This document shows positions 56,065 to 64,000 of a DNA stretch of 64,000 bases, piece by piece. Where the stretch lies: assembly GCA_963827545.1 (NCBI GenBank), contig CAWHBI010000046.1:154874-218873 (forward strand). Reading direction: 5' to 3'. Under the pieces are notes generated by a model, which had not been told where the DNA came from, ran no database searches, and saw only the letters and a list, made by a program, of their open reading frames with translations. The position numbers were made by a program, and so were the translations under genes. The DNA comes from AWTP1-13 sp963827545. Its GTDB lineage: Bacteria > Pseudomonadota > Alphaproteobacteria > Rhizobiales > Hyphomicrobiaceae. Numbering within the stretch: the stretch's first letter is position 1; every line of letters starts with the position of its first letter.

Positions 56065-57147
56065 ATCGACCGCCCTCCCAACCAGGTGTCGAGCTTGGGC
56101 CACAGCCGCTTCACCGCGTTGGGGCCGGCGGCCACGCTGATGTGCCCGCCCTTGAGGATCATCTCCTCCTTGTCGGCCGAGCCCACGCCGGCAATCAGCG
56201 GCCTGGCCGCCGCGTAGGGCACGATGTGGTCGTGCTCGGCCACCACGTGCAGGATGGGCACGGTGATGTTCTTGAGATCGGCGCGGCGGCCGCCCACCAC
56301 CAGCTCGCCCCTGCAGAGCTTGTTGTCCCACAGCAGCTCCTTGGTGGTCTGGCGGAAGTACTCGCCCGCCAGCGGCAGGGTCTCGTTGCCCCACCTGTCG
56401 AACATGCGGAAGGACTTGACGAACTCGTCATTCCACATGTTGTCCCACAGCCGCATCTGGCCGGCGACACGGCCGGCAGGGCGCAGCATGTCGAAGGCGG
56501 ACAGGATGAAATCCGCCGGCACGTTGCCGACCGCATCCACCAGCCGGTCGACGTCGAAATAGCGCCGGTCGGACCAGGCCTGGAACAGCGGCATCTGCTT
56601 CCAGTCGATCGGGGTCGTGAAGCACACGAGGTGCTTCAACGGGCCACCCGCGTGCAGCGCGGCGTAGATGGTGGAGAGCACCCCGCCCATGCAGTAGCCG
56701 ATGATGTTGACCTCCTCTACGCCCGAAGTCTCCTGCACGCGCCGCACGCAGTGCGGGAATGAAATCGAGCGTGTAGTCCTCCAGCCGCAGGCGCTTCTCG
56801 TCGGCGCGCGGCGCATTCCAGTCGATCATGTAGACGTCGTAGCCCTGCTTCAGCAGGAACTCGATCAGGCTCTGGCCCGGCGCGAGATCGACGATGTAGC
56901 CCTTGTTGCTGGTGGCCATGACGATCAGCAGCGGCACGCGATAGATTTCGTCAGCCATCGGCCGGTAGTGGTAGAGGCTCAGCGTGCCGCGGCTCAGGAT
57001 CACGTCTTTGGGGCTCGAGCCCACAGCCGGCGCGGGCGAGGCAAACAGGTAGTCCACGCCCTTGATGTTGCGCTGGATGGCGCGCTCGACCTCCTTCTGC
57101 ACGCGGAGAGCGGGCGATGCCTCCTGGGGCGTGCCGGCCGCGCTCAC
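56061..57147 (-). CDS. phaC: Class III-like poly(R)-hydroxyalkanoate synthase, PhaC subunit, one frameshift
   Basis: About 362 codons, the length of class III PhaC rather than the roughly 600 of class I. The catalytic cysteine is in the lipase-like box NIIGYCMGGVLSTIYA, Asp in HVVAEHDHIVP and His in LKGGHISVAAG. It polymerises hydroxyacyl-CoA into storage polyester. Frames join near 56757 (LEDYTLDFIP to CVRRVQETSGVEEV); length is 3n+1. The GTG start overlaps the stop of the PhaE-like gene (GTGA). Confidence 0.85.
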
Positions 57148-57632
57148 GACGCCTTGGCCTTTCGCTTGGCGGTCTTGGCGCGCCGCGCAGGCATCACTGA
57201 GGCGGCCGGCGCGGCCGCGACGGCCGCATGCGCCTCTGCTGCCGGTGACGGCCCGTTCAAGTTCAAGGGTGTGCTTGGCCGCTTGGTGCGCGGCGGCCCG
57301 GCGTAAGGCTTGGTCGCGTCAGCCGACGGTCCTGCCGATATGCGCTGCTCCACCATTGCCGTCAGGCGTCCGAGCTGGTCCTCGATGCCCTGCAGCCGCT
57401 CGCCGATGGCCACCAGGTCTGCCCGGCTCGGCATGTTCATGGCGGTGAGATACCGCCCCATGATCTCGCCCATGGCGTGTTGCATGCGCACGGACATGCC
57501 CATGGCCTGATTCATGAACTGGCTGAACTCTGGCGACGCCATGTTCTTGTTGGCGAGATCGTTGAAGCCAGACTCCCACTTGGAAAGCATGTCGCGCCAC
57601 AGCGCGAGCGGATCGAAGGGATGTTGCGTCAT
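57144..57632 (-). CDS. PhaE/phasin-like partner of PhaC
   Basis: A 162-residue protein, MTQHPFDPLALWRDMLSKWE onward. Residues 1-110 are helical with SEFSQFMNQAMG-like text and a coiled coil (ADLVAIGERLQGIEDQLGRL) as in the PhaE subunit. The tail is a lysine/alanine-rich, disordered stretch ending RRAKTAKRKAKAS, which may bind DNA or granules as phasins do. It is about half the size of standard PhaE. It is the first gene of the PhaE/PhaC/GNAT operon. Confidence 0.75.
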   Translation of the reverse strand: MTQHPFDPLALWRDMLSKWESGFNDLANKNMASPEFSQFMNQAMGMSVRMQHAMGEIMGRYLTAMNMPSRADLVAIGERLQGIEDQLGRLTAMVEQRISAGPSADATKPYAGPPRTKRPSTPLNLNGPSPAAEAHAAVAAAPAASVMPARRAKTAKRKAKAS

Positions 57633-57994
57633 GGCGGGGTCCTCCTAGAGCAGGATGCTCGGCTAGGAACGGTTTCTCCCCCGAGTCGCATAACGAATTC
57701 TTGCTGTCGGGCGCGTCTTGCCGGCCCCGGCTGGCCAATCCTGAAGCAAATGGCAGATGTTTGCCAGACTTCTATCGGCAATCACGATACCAAGGCGAGC
57801 GCTGCGAGGCTGTCCGGGACCTGCCGCAAAACGAGGAACCTTGCTGCAGAACCCGGCTCGGCGCGATTGCGCCCAAGCGCAATCGCTGGGCCGTGCCGAC
57901 GGAGGAATGACGTCGGACGCGCACGCCTTAAATTGCTCGAAGAGGCTCGCCATGCTGGCAGGCATTGTTACACCGCCCTGTGGAGTATTGATCC
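57633..57994. other. Intergenic region with a worn R3 repeat
   Basis: About 360 bases between divergent genes. From about 57808 to 57912 it holds degenerate R3 sequence (GGCTGTCCGGGACCTGCCGC and, after a CGATTGCGCCCAAGCGCAATCG palindrome, CGGAGGAATGACG). No gene is visible. Confidence 0.55.
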
Positions 57995-58830
57995 ATGCTG
58001 ACGCGCGCACTTTTCTTTATGTTTAGGGCAACGACGCTGTCTCTCTGCGCCCTTGCCGGCCTCATGGCATCGCCCAAGGCACGCGAGCGCGGCCGAGCTG
58101 ATCACCATCCGCTCGAATTTCACGTTCGTCACTCACACGCTCAACCCGCCCACGGCCACCCCGCCAGCCACCGCATCCGTCATACTGCTGGCCGGCGGCA
58201 ACGGGGTGCTCAAGCTCGATACCTCCTCGGGCCAGGTCGAGGCGCTGCAAGGCAACTTCCTGATCCGATCCGCCTACCGGTTCATGAATGTTGGTCTGAA
58301 CGTGGCCATGTTGGATTCCCAGGCTCCAGAACGGCAAACGCTTGTCGGCGGGCCATGCCCAATACGTGGCGCAGGCGGTCGCCGTGGTTCGCAAGAACTG
58401 GCCCAAGCAGAAGCAGGTGTGGCTGGTTGGAACGAGCAACGGGACAATTTCCGCCTTCAGCCTGGCGGCGCGCGGCGCGCTCCAATGCGCCGCCCCTGAG
58501 TTCGCCGATTTCCCCGACGGCATCGTCCTGGCATCGCCCATCGTGCAGAGCGCAGGCGAGACCGTATGGGGAACGACGCCGCCCGTCGCCACGGCAAAGC
58601 TGAAAATTCCCGTGCTGGTCGTCTCCCACGCGGCAGACCCCTGCATCCCCAGCGACTTTACGACTTTCGGAGAAGTTCTACAAGGCCATCATCAGCCCAA
58701 AGAAAGAGTTCTTCGCCGGTCAAGGGGCCATGCCGGCCGCCGCCCAGCAGGAATGCGACGCCTTCTCCTACCACGGCTTCCACGGCGTCGAGGAAGCGTG
58801 GTCAAGAAGATCGCCGACTTCATCCCGTAG
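57995..58830 (+). CDS. Exported alpha/beta hydrolase, several frameshifts
   Basis: About 278 codons. A signal peptide (RATTLSLCALAGLMASP) precedes AELITIRSNFTFVTHTLNPP and ATASVILLAGGNGVLKLDTS. The nucleophile elbow is QVWLVGTSNGTISAFSLAAR, and an Asp follows in VVSHAADPCIPSDF; the final His may be the one in YHGFHGVE. Frames change near 58085, 58325, 58670 and 58735. Some of these may be sequencing errors, but the number leaves it open whether the gene works. Substrate unknown. Confidence 0.65.
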
Positions 58831-58892
58831 GACGCGCCCTGACAGGGGCCGGATTGGAACGCCGGCCGGAATGAGGCTGGTGAGCTGCCGTC

Positions 58893-60029
58893 TCAATCGT
58901 CGCCGCCCTTGGCCGACGCGCTGCCCGCCCGCCGCCAGCCGCCGCTCCAGCATCTGCGAATAGCGCGAGATGCCGAAGCAGAAGACCCAGAACACCACGC
59001 CGGCCAACACGTAGCCGGTCATGGGCGTAGCGCGGCGACAGCCAACGCGGCGCCGAGAGGCTCGACTGCACCATGCCGAGCAGGTCGAAGATGCCGATGA
59101 TCAGCACGAGGCTGGTATCCTTGAACAGGCCGATGAAGGTATTGACGATGCCGGGGATCACGAGCTTCAGCGCCTGCGGCAGGACGATCAGCCCCATCTT
59201 CTGCGCGTAGGAGAGGCCCAGCGCGTCGGCCGCCTCGAACTGCCCGCGCGGGATCGCCTGCAGCCCGCCGCGGATCACCTCGGCGAGATAGGCCGCCGAG
59301 AACAGCGCCACCATGATGAGCGCACGCAACAGCTTGTCGATCGACCAGCGCTCGGGCAGGAACAGCGGCAGCATCACCGAGGCCATGAACAGCACGGTGA
59401 TCAGCGGCACGCCGCGCACGAACTCGATGAAGCCGATCGACACCCAGCGCACGATCGGCATGCGCGAGCGCCGCCCCAGCGCCAGCAGGATGCCGATCGG
59501 GAACGCGGCGGCGATGCCCGACGCTGGAGATGACGAGCGTCACCAGCAGCCCGCCCCACAAGTCGGTCGGCACGTGGGTGAGGCCCGAAGACGCCGCCCG
59601 ACAGCAGGATGACCGCCAGCACCGGGAAGACGGCAAGCAGGTAGATCGACGTCCACAGCTTGCCCGGCACGCGCGGGATCATCAGCGGCACGAGGCCGGC
59701 GAGCGCCAGCACGTAGGTGAGGTTGACGCGCCAGCGCTCGGCGTCGGGATAGCGCCCGTACATGAACTGCCCGAACCAGGCTGCCGACGAAGGGCCAGCA
59801 GGCGCCCGCATGCTCGCGCGTGCAGTCGCTGCCGTCGCTGCCGTCCCAGGTGGCGTTGAGAACGGCCCAGCCGATCACGGCCGTGACGATCTCGTAGATC
59901 AGCCACAGCGCCAGCAGCGTCAGCGCCGTGTTGGCCCACGACGAGAACAGGTTCTCGCGCAGCCACAGGATGGGGCCGCCGGCTGCACGGGGCGGACGGG
60001 AAGCTGCGGCGGTCGGTTGCAGCGGCCAT
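58893..60029 (-). CDS. aapM: General L-amino acid ABC transporter permease AapM, several frameshifts
   Basis: About 379 codons. The order of pieces is ILWLRENLFSSWANTALTLL, FMYGRYPDAERWRVNLTYVL, PTDLWGGLLVTLVISS, FIEFVRGVPLITVLFMASVM with LPLFLPERW, the permease EAA loop AADALGLSYAQKMGLIVLPQ and ISRYSQMLERRLA. This is the second, longer-loop permease of the Aap system. The ATG at 60029 has AGAGGTG upstream. At least five frame changes (near 59985, 59790, 59605, 59520 and 59030) are needed; the protein text between them is well conserved. Confidence 0.82.
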
Positions 60030-60033
60030 CGCG

Positions 60034-61230
60034 TCACCTCTCGACCAGCGCCATGCGGCGGTTGAACCAGTTCATGAACAGCGAGGTGAGGAGGCTGAGC
60101 GTCAGGAACACGCCCATGGTCATCAGGATCACCTCCACCGCCTGCCCGGTCTGGTTCAGCACGGTGCCGGTGAACACGCTGACGAAGTCGGGATAGCCGA
60201 TCGCCACCGCCAGCGAGGAATTCTTGGTGAGGTTGAGATACTGGCTGGTGAGCGGCGGGATGATGATGCGCGACGCCTGCGGGATGACCACCAGGCGCAG
60301 CGTCTGCCCCTTGGAGAGGCCGACCGCCTGCGCCGCCTCCGTCTGGCCCTTGGGCACGCCGAGGATGCCGGCGCGCACGATCTCGGCAATGAAGCTCGCG
60401 GTGTAGATGGAGAGGCCGAGCAGCAGCGCCATCAGCTCCGGCAGGACGGCGATGCCGCCCTGGAAGTTGAAGCCCTTGAGCTCGGGATACTCGAAGCCGA
60501 GCGGGACTGCCGGCGGCGAAGATAGGCAGCCAGCGGCAACCCGACGATCGCCAGCAGCGCGGTCCAGAGCACGGGGAAGCGTTGCCCGGTCAGCGCCTGG
60601 CGCCGCCGGGCCCACAGCCACAGGCCGATGGCGACGAGCACGCCGACCCGAAGGCGATGGCGACCAGCTCGAAGCCGGGCTGCGGCACGGGCGCCGGCAG
60701 ATAGAGCCCCCGCACATTGAGGAGGCGCCGCCCGGCAGCACGTAGCTCTGGCGCGGGCCCGGCAGGTTCTTCAGAACTGCGAAGTACCAGAAGAACAGCT
60801 GCAGCAGCAGCGGCAGGTTGCGCACCACCTCGACATAGGCCGTGGCGAGTTGCGCGATCAGCCAGTTGGAGACAGCCGGGCGATGCCGACGACGAAGCCG
60901 ATGACCGTCGCGGCGACAATGCCGAGCGCCGCCACCAGCAGGGTGTTGAGCAGGCCCACCCAGAAGGCGCGGCCGTAGGTGGAGGCGTTGGAATACTCGA
61001 TCAGCGATCTGCGAGACGTCGAAGCCCGACGTGCGGCCGAGGAAATCGAAGCCCGAGGCGATGTTCTGCCGGCGCAGGTTTTCGGCGACGTTGTTGACGA
61101 CCCACCAGGCGGCGAACGCGATCGCCGCCAGCAGCAGCACCTGGTAGACGGCCTGGCGCACCTCCGGGCGGTAGAGGAACCCCGTCAGCGTCGCCGCGCG
61201 GCTCGGCCGGAGGCTGGTGGAGACCGCCAT
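60034..61230 (-). CDS. aapQ: General L-amino acid ABC transporter permease AapQ, several frameshifts
   Basis: About 399 codons. It begins MAVSTSLRPSRAATLTGFLY with RPEVRQAVYQVLLLAAIAFA, then NLRRQNIASGFDFLGRTSGF, VEVVRNLPLLLQLFFWYFAV, the EAA loop EAAQAVGLSKGQTLRLVVIP and ends FMNWFNRRMALVER. It is the first membrane subunit of the Aap importer. Frames change near 61010, 60890, 60720, 60650 and 60520. The stop at 60034 lies five bases before the AapM start, so the genes are coupled. Confidence 0.85.
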   Translation of the reverse strand: MAVSTSLRPSRAATLTGFLYRPEVRQAVYQVLLLAAIAFAAWWVVNNVAENLRRQNIASGFDFLGRTSGFDVSQIADRVFQRLHLRPRLLGGPAQHPAGGGARHCRRDGHRLRRRHRPAVSNWLIAQLATAYVEVVRNLPLLLQLFFWYFAVLKNLPGPRQSYVLPGGASSMCGGSICRRPCRSPASSWSPSPSGRRARRHRPVAVGPAAPGADRATLPRALDRAAGDRRVAAGCLSSPPAVPLGFEYPELKGFNFQGGIAVLPELMALLLGLSIYTASFIAEIVRAGILGVPKGQTEAAQAVGLSKGQTLRLVVIPQASRIIIPPLTSQYLNLTKNSSLAVAIGYPDFVSVFTGTVLNQTGQAVEVILMTMGVFLTLSLLTSLFMNWFNRRMALVER

Positions 61231-61298
61231 CCTCAGCCTTTCCGGATTGTGTCGGCTGATCATGGCATCGCCGTCTCCGGCCGACGTCGCGGACGCCG

Positions 61299-62330
61299 TC
61301 AGCGGATCGGCGGCGCGTACTGCAGGCCTCCCTTGTTCCAGAGCTTGTTCAGACCCCGGTCGATCTTGATGCGCGAGCCGGCGCCGACGTTGCGATCGAA
61401 GATCTCGCCGTAGTTGCCGACCTGCTTGATGATCTTGTAGGCCCAGTCGTTGTCGAGGCCCAGGCCCTTGCCGAAGTCGCCTTCCTTGCCGAGCAGGCGC
61501 TTGATGTCGGGATTGGCGGAGGTGAGCATCTGGTCGACGTTGGCCTGGGTGACGCCGAACTCCTCGGCGTTGAGCAGCGCAAAGTGCACCCACTTGACGA
61601 TCGTGAACCACTGGCCGTCGTCCTGGCGCACGAGCGGGCCCAGCGGCTCCTTCGAGATGATGTCGGGCAGCACGATGTGGTCGTCGGGCTTGGCCATCTG
61701 CAGGCGCACCGCGTAGAGGCCCGAAGCGTCGGTCGTATAGGCGTCGCAGCGGTCGGCCTGATAGGCCTTGCAGCGCCTCGTCCAGCCTTCTCGAACACCA
61801 CCGGCTTGTACTGCAGATTGTTGGTCCTGAAGAAGTCGGCGAGGTTGAGCTCGGTGGTGGTGCCGGTCTGCACGCAGACGGTGGCGCCGGCCAGCTCCTT
61901 GGCCGATTTGACGTTGGCCGACTTCTTCACCATGAAGCCCTGGCCGTCGTAGTAGTTGACGCCGGCGAAGCTCAAGCCCAGCGAGGAATCGCGCGCGAGC
62001 GTCCACGTCGTGTTGCGGGCGAGCACGTCGATCTCGCCCGACTGCAGCGCCGTGAAGCGCTCCTTGGGCGTGGTGGGCACGAACCTGACCTTGTTGGCGT
62101 CCCCCAGCACCGCGGCCGCAATCGCCTTGCAATAGTCGACGTCGAGGCCGGTCCAGACGCCCTTGTCGTCGGCGGCGCCGAACCCGGCGCAGGCCGGTAT
62201 GGACGCCGCACGCGAGCTGGCCGCGCTGCTTGACGGCGTCGAGCGTCTTTTGCTGCGCACTCAGCCGCACCGGACATGGCGGCCAGCGCCGCCGCAGCCC
62301 AGCAATGCGCCTCGAGCAAGCATGCGTCAT
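61299..62330 (-). CDS. aapJ: Amino-acid ABC transporter substrate-binding protein AapJ, several frameshifts
   Basis: About 344 codons. A signal-peptide-like start (AAAALAAMSGAAECAAK) precedes TLDAVKQRGQLACGVHTG, FGAADDKGVWTGLDVDYCKA and VNYYDGQGFMVKKSANVKSA. The C-terminal half, in another frame, is QADRCDAYTTDASGLYAVRL through GRNVGAG-like text to LNKLWNKGGLQYAPPIR. This is the periplasmic binder for general L-amino acids. Frames change near 62290, 62245, 62190 and 61785. Confidence 0.88.
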   Translation of the reverse strand: MTHACSRRIAGLRRRWPPCPVRLSAQQKTLDAVKQRGQLACGVHTGLRRVRRRRRQGRLDRPRRRLLQGDCGRGAGGRQQGQVRAHHAQGALHGAAVGRDRRARPQHDVDARARFLAGLELRRRQLLRRPGLHGEEVGQRQIGQGAGRRHRLRADRHHHRAQPRRLLQDQQSAVQAGGVREGWTRRCKAYQADRCDAYTTDASGLYAVRLQMAKPDDHIVLPDIISKEPLGPLVRQDDGQWFTIVKWVHFALLNAEEFGVTQANVDQMLTSANPDIKRLLGKEGDFGKGLGLDNDWAYKIIKQVGNYGEIFDRNVGAGSRIKIDRGLNKLWNKGGLQYAPPIR

Positions 62331-62417
62331 GGCTCTACTCTCTCATCCTGGGGATGGCTCTCGCGGTTCAGTCTGTCAGTTCCACACCTGCTTACTGTCA
62401 ATTTGGCACAGCATCGC

Positions 62418-63216
62418 TCAGTGCTCGAGGATCTGCGACAGGAACAGCTTGGTGCGCGGCGAGCGCGGATTGCTGAAGAACTGCTGCAGGCGGCGCCTCC
62501 TCGACGATCTCGCCCTGGTCCATGAAGACGATGCGGTCGGCCACCGAGCGGGCAAAGCCCATCTCGTGGGTGACGCACAGCATGGTCATGCCGGATCGGG
62601 CGAGCTCCACCATCACGTCCAGCACCTCCTTGATCATCTCGGGGTCGAGCGCCGAGGTCGGCTCGTCGAACAGCATGATGCGCGGGTTCATGCACAGGGC
62701 GCGGGCGATGGCGACGCGCTGCTGCTGGCCGCCGGAAAGCTGGCCCGGGTACTTGAGCGCCTGCTCGGGGATGTGCACCCGCTCCAGGTACTGCCGCGCC
62801 AGCTTCTCGGCCTCCGCGCGCGGCATCTTCTTCACCCACACCGGGGCCAGGCACAGGTTGTCGAGCACGGTCAGGTGCGGGAACAGGTTGAAGCTCTGGA
62901 ACACCATGCCGACCTCGGCGCGCACCTTGTCGATCTGGCGCAGGTCGTCGGTCAGCTCGATGCCGTCGACGACGATGCGGCCCTTCTGGTGGGTCTCCAG
63001 CCGGTTGATGCAGCGGATCAGCGTCGACTTGCCGGAGCCCGAAGGCCCGCAGATGACGATCTTCTCGCCCTGGGCCACGGTCAGATCGATGTTGCTCAGG
63101 ACCTGAAAGGCGCCAAACCACTTGTCGACGCCGGCCAAATGCACGGCCGGGTGCCGGTCCCGCGCGCTCTGCGCCGTCCGCTCGCTCGGCGCGCCGCCTG
63201 TCTGTTCGTAAGCCAT
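62418..63216 (-). CDS. aapP: Amino-acid ABC transporter ATP-binding protein AapP, one frameshift
   Basis: About 266 codons. Walker A is IVICGPSGSGKSTLIRCINR, the signature LSGGQQQRVAIARALCMNPR, Walker B IMLFDEPTSALDPE and the H-loop LCVTHEMGFARSVADR. It energises the AapQM permeases. The frame changes near 62492 after GEIVEEAPP, and the end QQFFSNPRSPRTKLFLSQIL with EH is standard for the family; length is 3n+1. Here it is the first gene of the cluster, whereas aapJQMP is the usual order. Confidence 0.92.
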
Positions 63217-63369
63217 GTCCGAGTATGCCGTGTATTCGTTGCTGAGCGCAACGCGGTTAATCCGTCAGCATCTCGCGGTGATATTTGCGGCACTTGCCGG
63301 CTCCCCCAATTGGAGGACTAGCTGGCCTGCCGGAGCCCGACGCGCCGGCCAAGTCTGTCAGCCGCCCGG

Positions 63370-63621
63370 CTACTGCCGCGACTGATAGAGCGTGAATTCG
63401 CCCTTCTCGACCCGCGGGGCGAGTCCGTTGACCAGGGACGCGACGGCGCCCTCGCCGAAGGCGGCCACCAGATCGGTCAGGGCCGTATAGAGCGCGGCGT
63501 AGGCCATGATCTCGGGCGCAATGCCGCTACCGGTCCCCTCTTCCCAGGCCTCGAGAATAAAATTGAGCGCCTTGAGGCTCTCGTCATTGCCCTGGGCCTG
63601 TCCAAACGCCAGCATGCCCAT
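63370..63621 (-). CDS. Small hypothetical protein
   Basis: An 83-residue acidic, helical protein: MGMLAFGQAQGNDESLKALN, WEEGTGSGIAPEIMAYAALY and LVAAFGEGAVASLVNGLAPR. The ATG at 63621 has GGAAGGGGAG directly upstream, which supports translation. No membrane segment, no recognised family. It lies 150 bases upstream of aapP on the same strand but is probably independent. Confidence 0.6.
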   Translation of the reverse strand: MGMLAFGQAQGNDESLKALNFILEAWEEGTGSGIAPEIMAYAALYTALTDLVAAFGEGAVASLVNGLAPRVEKGEFTLYQSRQ

Positions 63622-63904
63622 CTCCCCTTCCCTGCGTGCCCGCCCCAACCCCCGGGGCTAGCGTGCTTCCCACCCGCACGATCTCGTGCCCTATCACGGC
63701 TGGTCGGTTCCGGTGTCTGCTACAACAGTTAACGATTAACGCCGTGCAGCGGCGGCAAGACCATGCCCGAACGCCCACGGCGCCGGTTGCGTTTGCCGAG
63801 ACCGCCGCAGCACCGTTTCATTTCCGTGCGCGTGTTATCGGCCGATTAACTTGCCCGTGCTTCACTGACGCCAGTTGCAATGTTGTCCGTGAAGAGCGTT
63901 GCTC
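63622..63904. other. Divergent intergenic region, nothing assigned
   Basis: Some 280 bases between divergent genes. It is less GC-rich (for example TACAACAGTTAACGATTAACG), as expected of a promoter region, but no clear boxes can be named. Confidence 0.4.
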
Positions 63905-64000
63905 ATGTGCCGGTTGCGTTGTTGTTGGCTGTCCTATCGCCTCGCCACGTGCGCCGTCCTCGCTCTTGCGCTTGCAGGATGCGCATCCACGACGCACCAT
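63905..64000 (+). CDS. Lipoprotein, N-terminal part
   Basis: Only 32 codons are visible: MCRLRCCWLSYRLATCAVLA then LALAGCASTTHH at the edge. A basic n-region, hydrophobic core and the lipobox LAGC at residues 24-27 mark a lipoprotein signal peptide. The mature part is beyond the window, so the function is unknown. Confidence 0.65.
   Translation, partial: MCRLRCCWLSYRLATCAVLALALAGCASTTHH

Overview
The window reads as a chromosomal segment of a high-GC alphaproteobacterium, most likely of the order Hyphomicrobiales (Rhizobiales). The evidence is the Aap-type general amino-acid ABC transporter, a multi-module DUF1217 protein, a TIGR01459-type HAD hydrolase, a caspase-like TPR protein, and several families of GC-rich intergenic palindromes common in that group. 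I cannot name a genus. No tRNA, rRNA or CRISPR array was found. The window opens inside an FAD-dependent oxidoreductase gene and closes inside the signal peptide of a lipoprotein gene.

Layout. 1-5.3 kb: oxidoreductase, metallophosphoesterase, NUDIX, AraC regulator, a ParE toxin remnant, GNAT and an exported L-isoaspartyl methyltransferase. 5.3-9.3 kb: purA, a 183-bp tandem repeat, a LinB-like haloalkane dehalogenase and a DUF3617 protein. 9.3-12.4 kb: uvrB with long tails that carry two translated palindromic repeats. 12.5-14.2 kb: a lower-GC hipBA module behind four evenly spaced operators. 14.6-18.9 kb: a GFA-family protein and a three-subunit molybdenum hydroxylase operon. 18.9-24.4 kb: a decayed zone with an IS630 remnant, ogt, an ankyrin gene, MITE-like elements and a ruined TPR/CHAT-type gene. 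24.4-27.7 kb: SRPBCC, VOC, AraC and CGNR genes around a palindromic operator. 27.7-36.5 kb: a large membrane protein, DUF1217, TPR-caspase and a Bug-type solute-binding protein. 36.6-39.3 kb: an AAA+/TPR/membrane cluster. 39.7-46.2 kb: pyroglutamyl peptidase, an atypical SDR, an omega-aminotransferase, a DUF559 gene, a degenerate EAL protein and a HAD hydrolase. 46.2-52.6 kb: small membrane proteins, a GlcD-type oxidase, threonylcarbamoyl-AMP synthase, acyl-CoA dehydrogenase and enoyl-CoA hydratase. 52.7-58.8 kb: a membrane protein, a methyltransferase relic, GNAT, a PhaC/PhaE-like pair and an alpha/beta hydrolase. 58.9-63.2 kb: aapP-J-Q-M.

About twenty genes are split by single-base shifts, including uvrB and the tsaC/Sua5 gene, which are not expected to be dead. 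Almost every gene with one shift has a length of 3n+1, so an insertion-biased sequencing error explains most of them better than gene decay. Such genes are given below as one CDS each, with the approximate break. Genes that look truly decayed are marked as pseudogenes.
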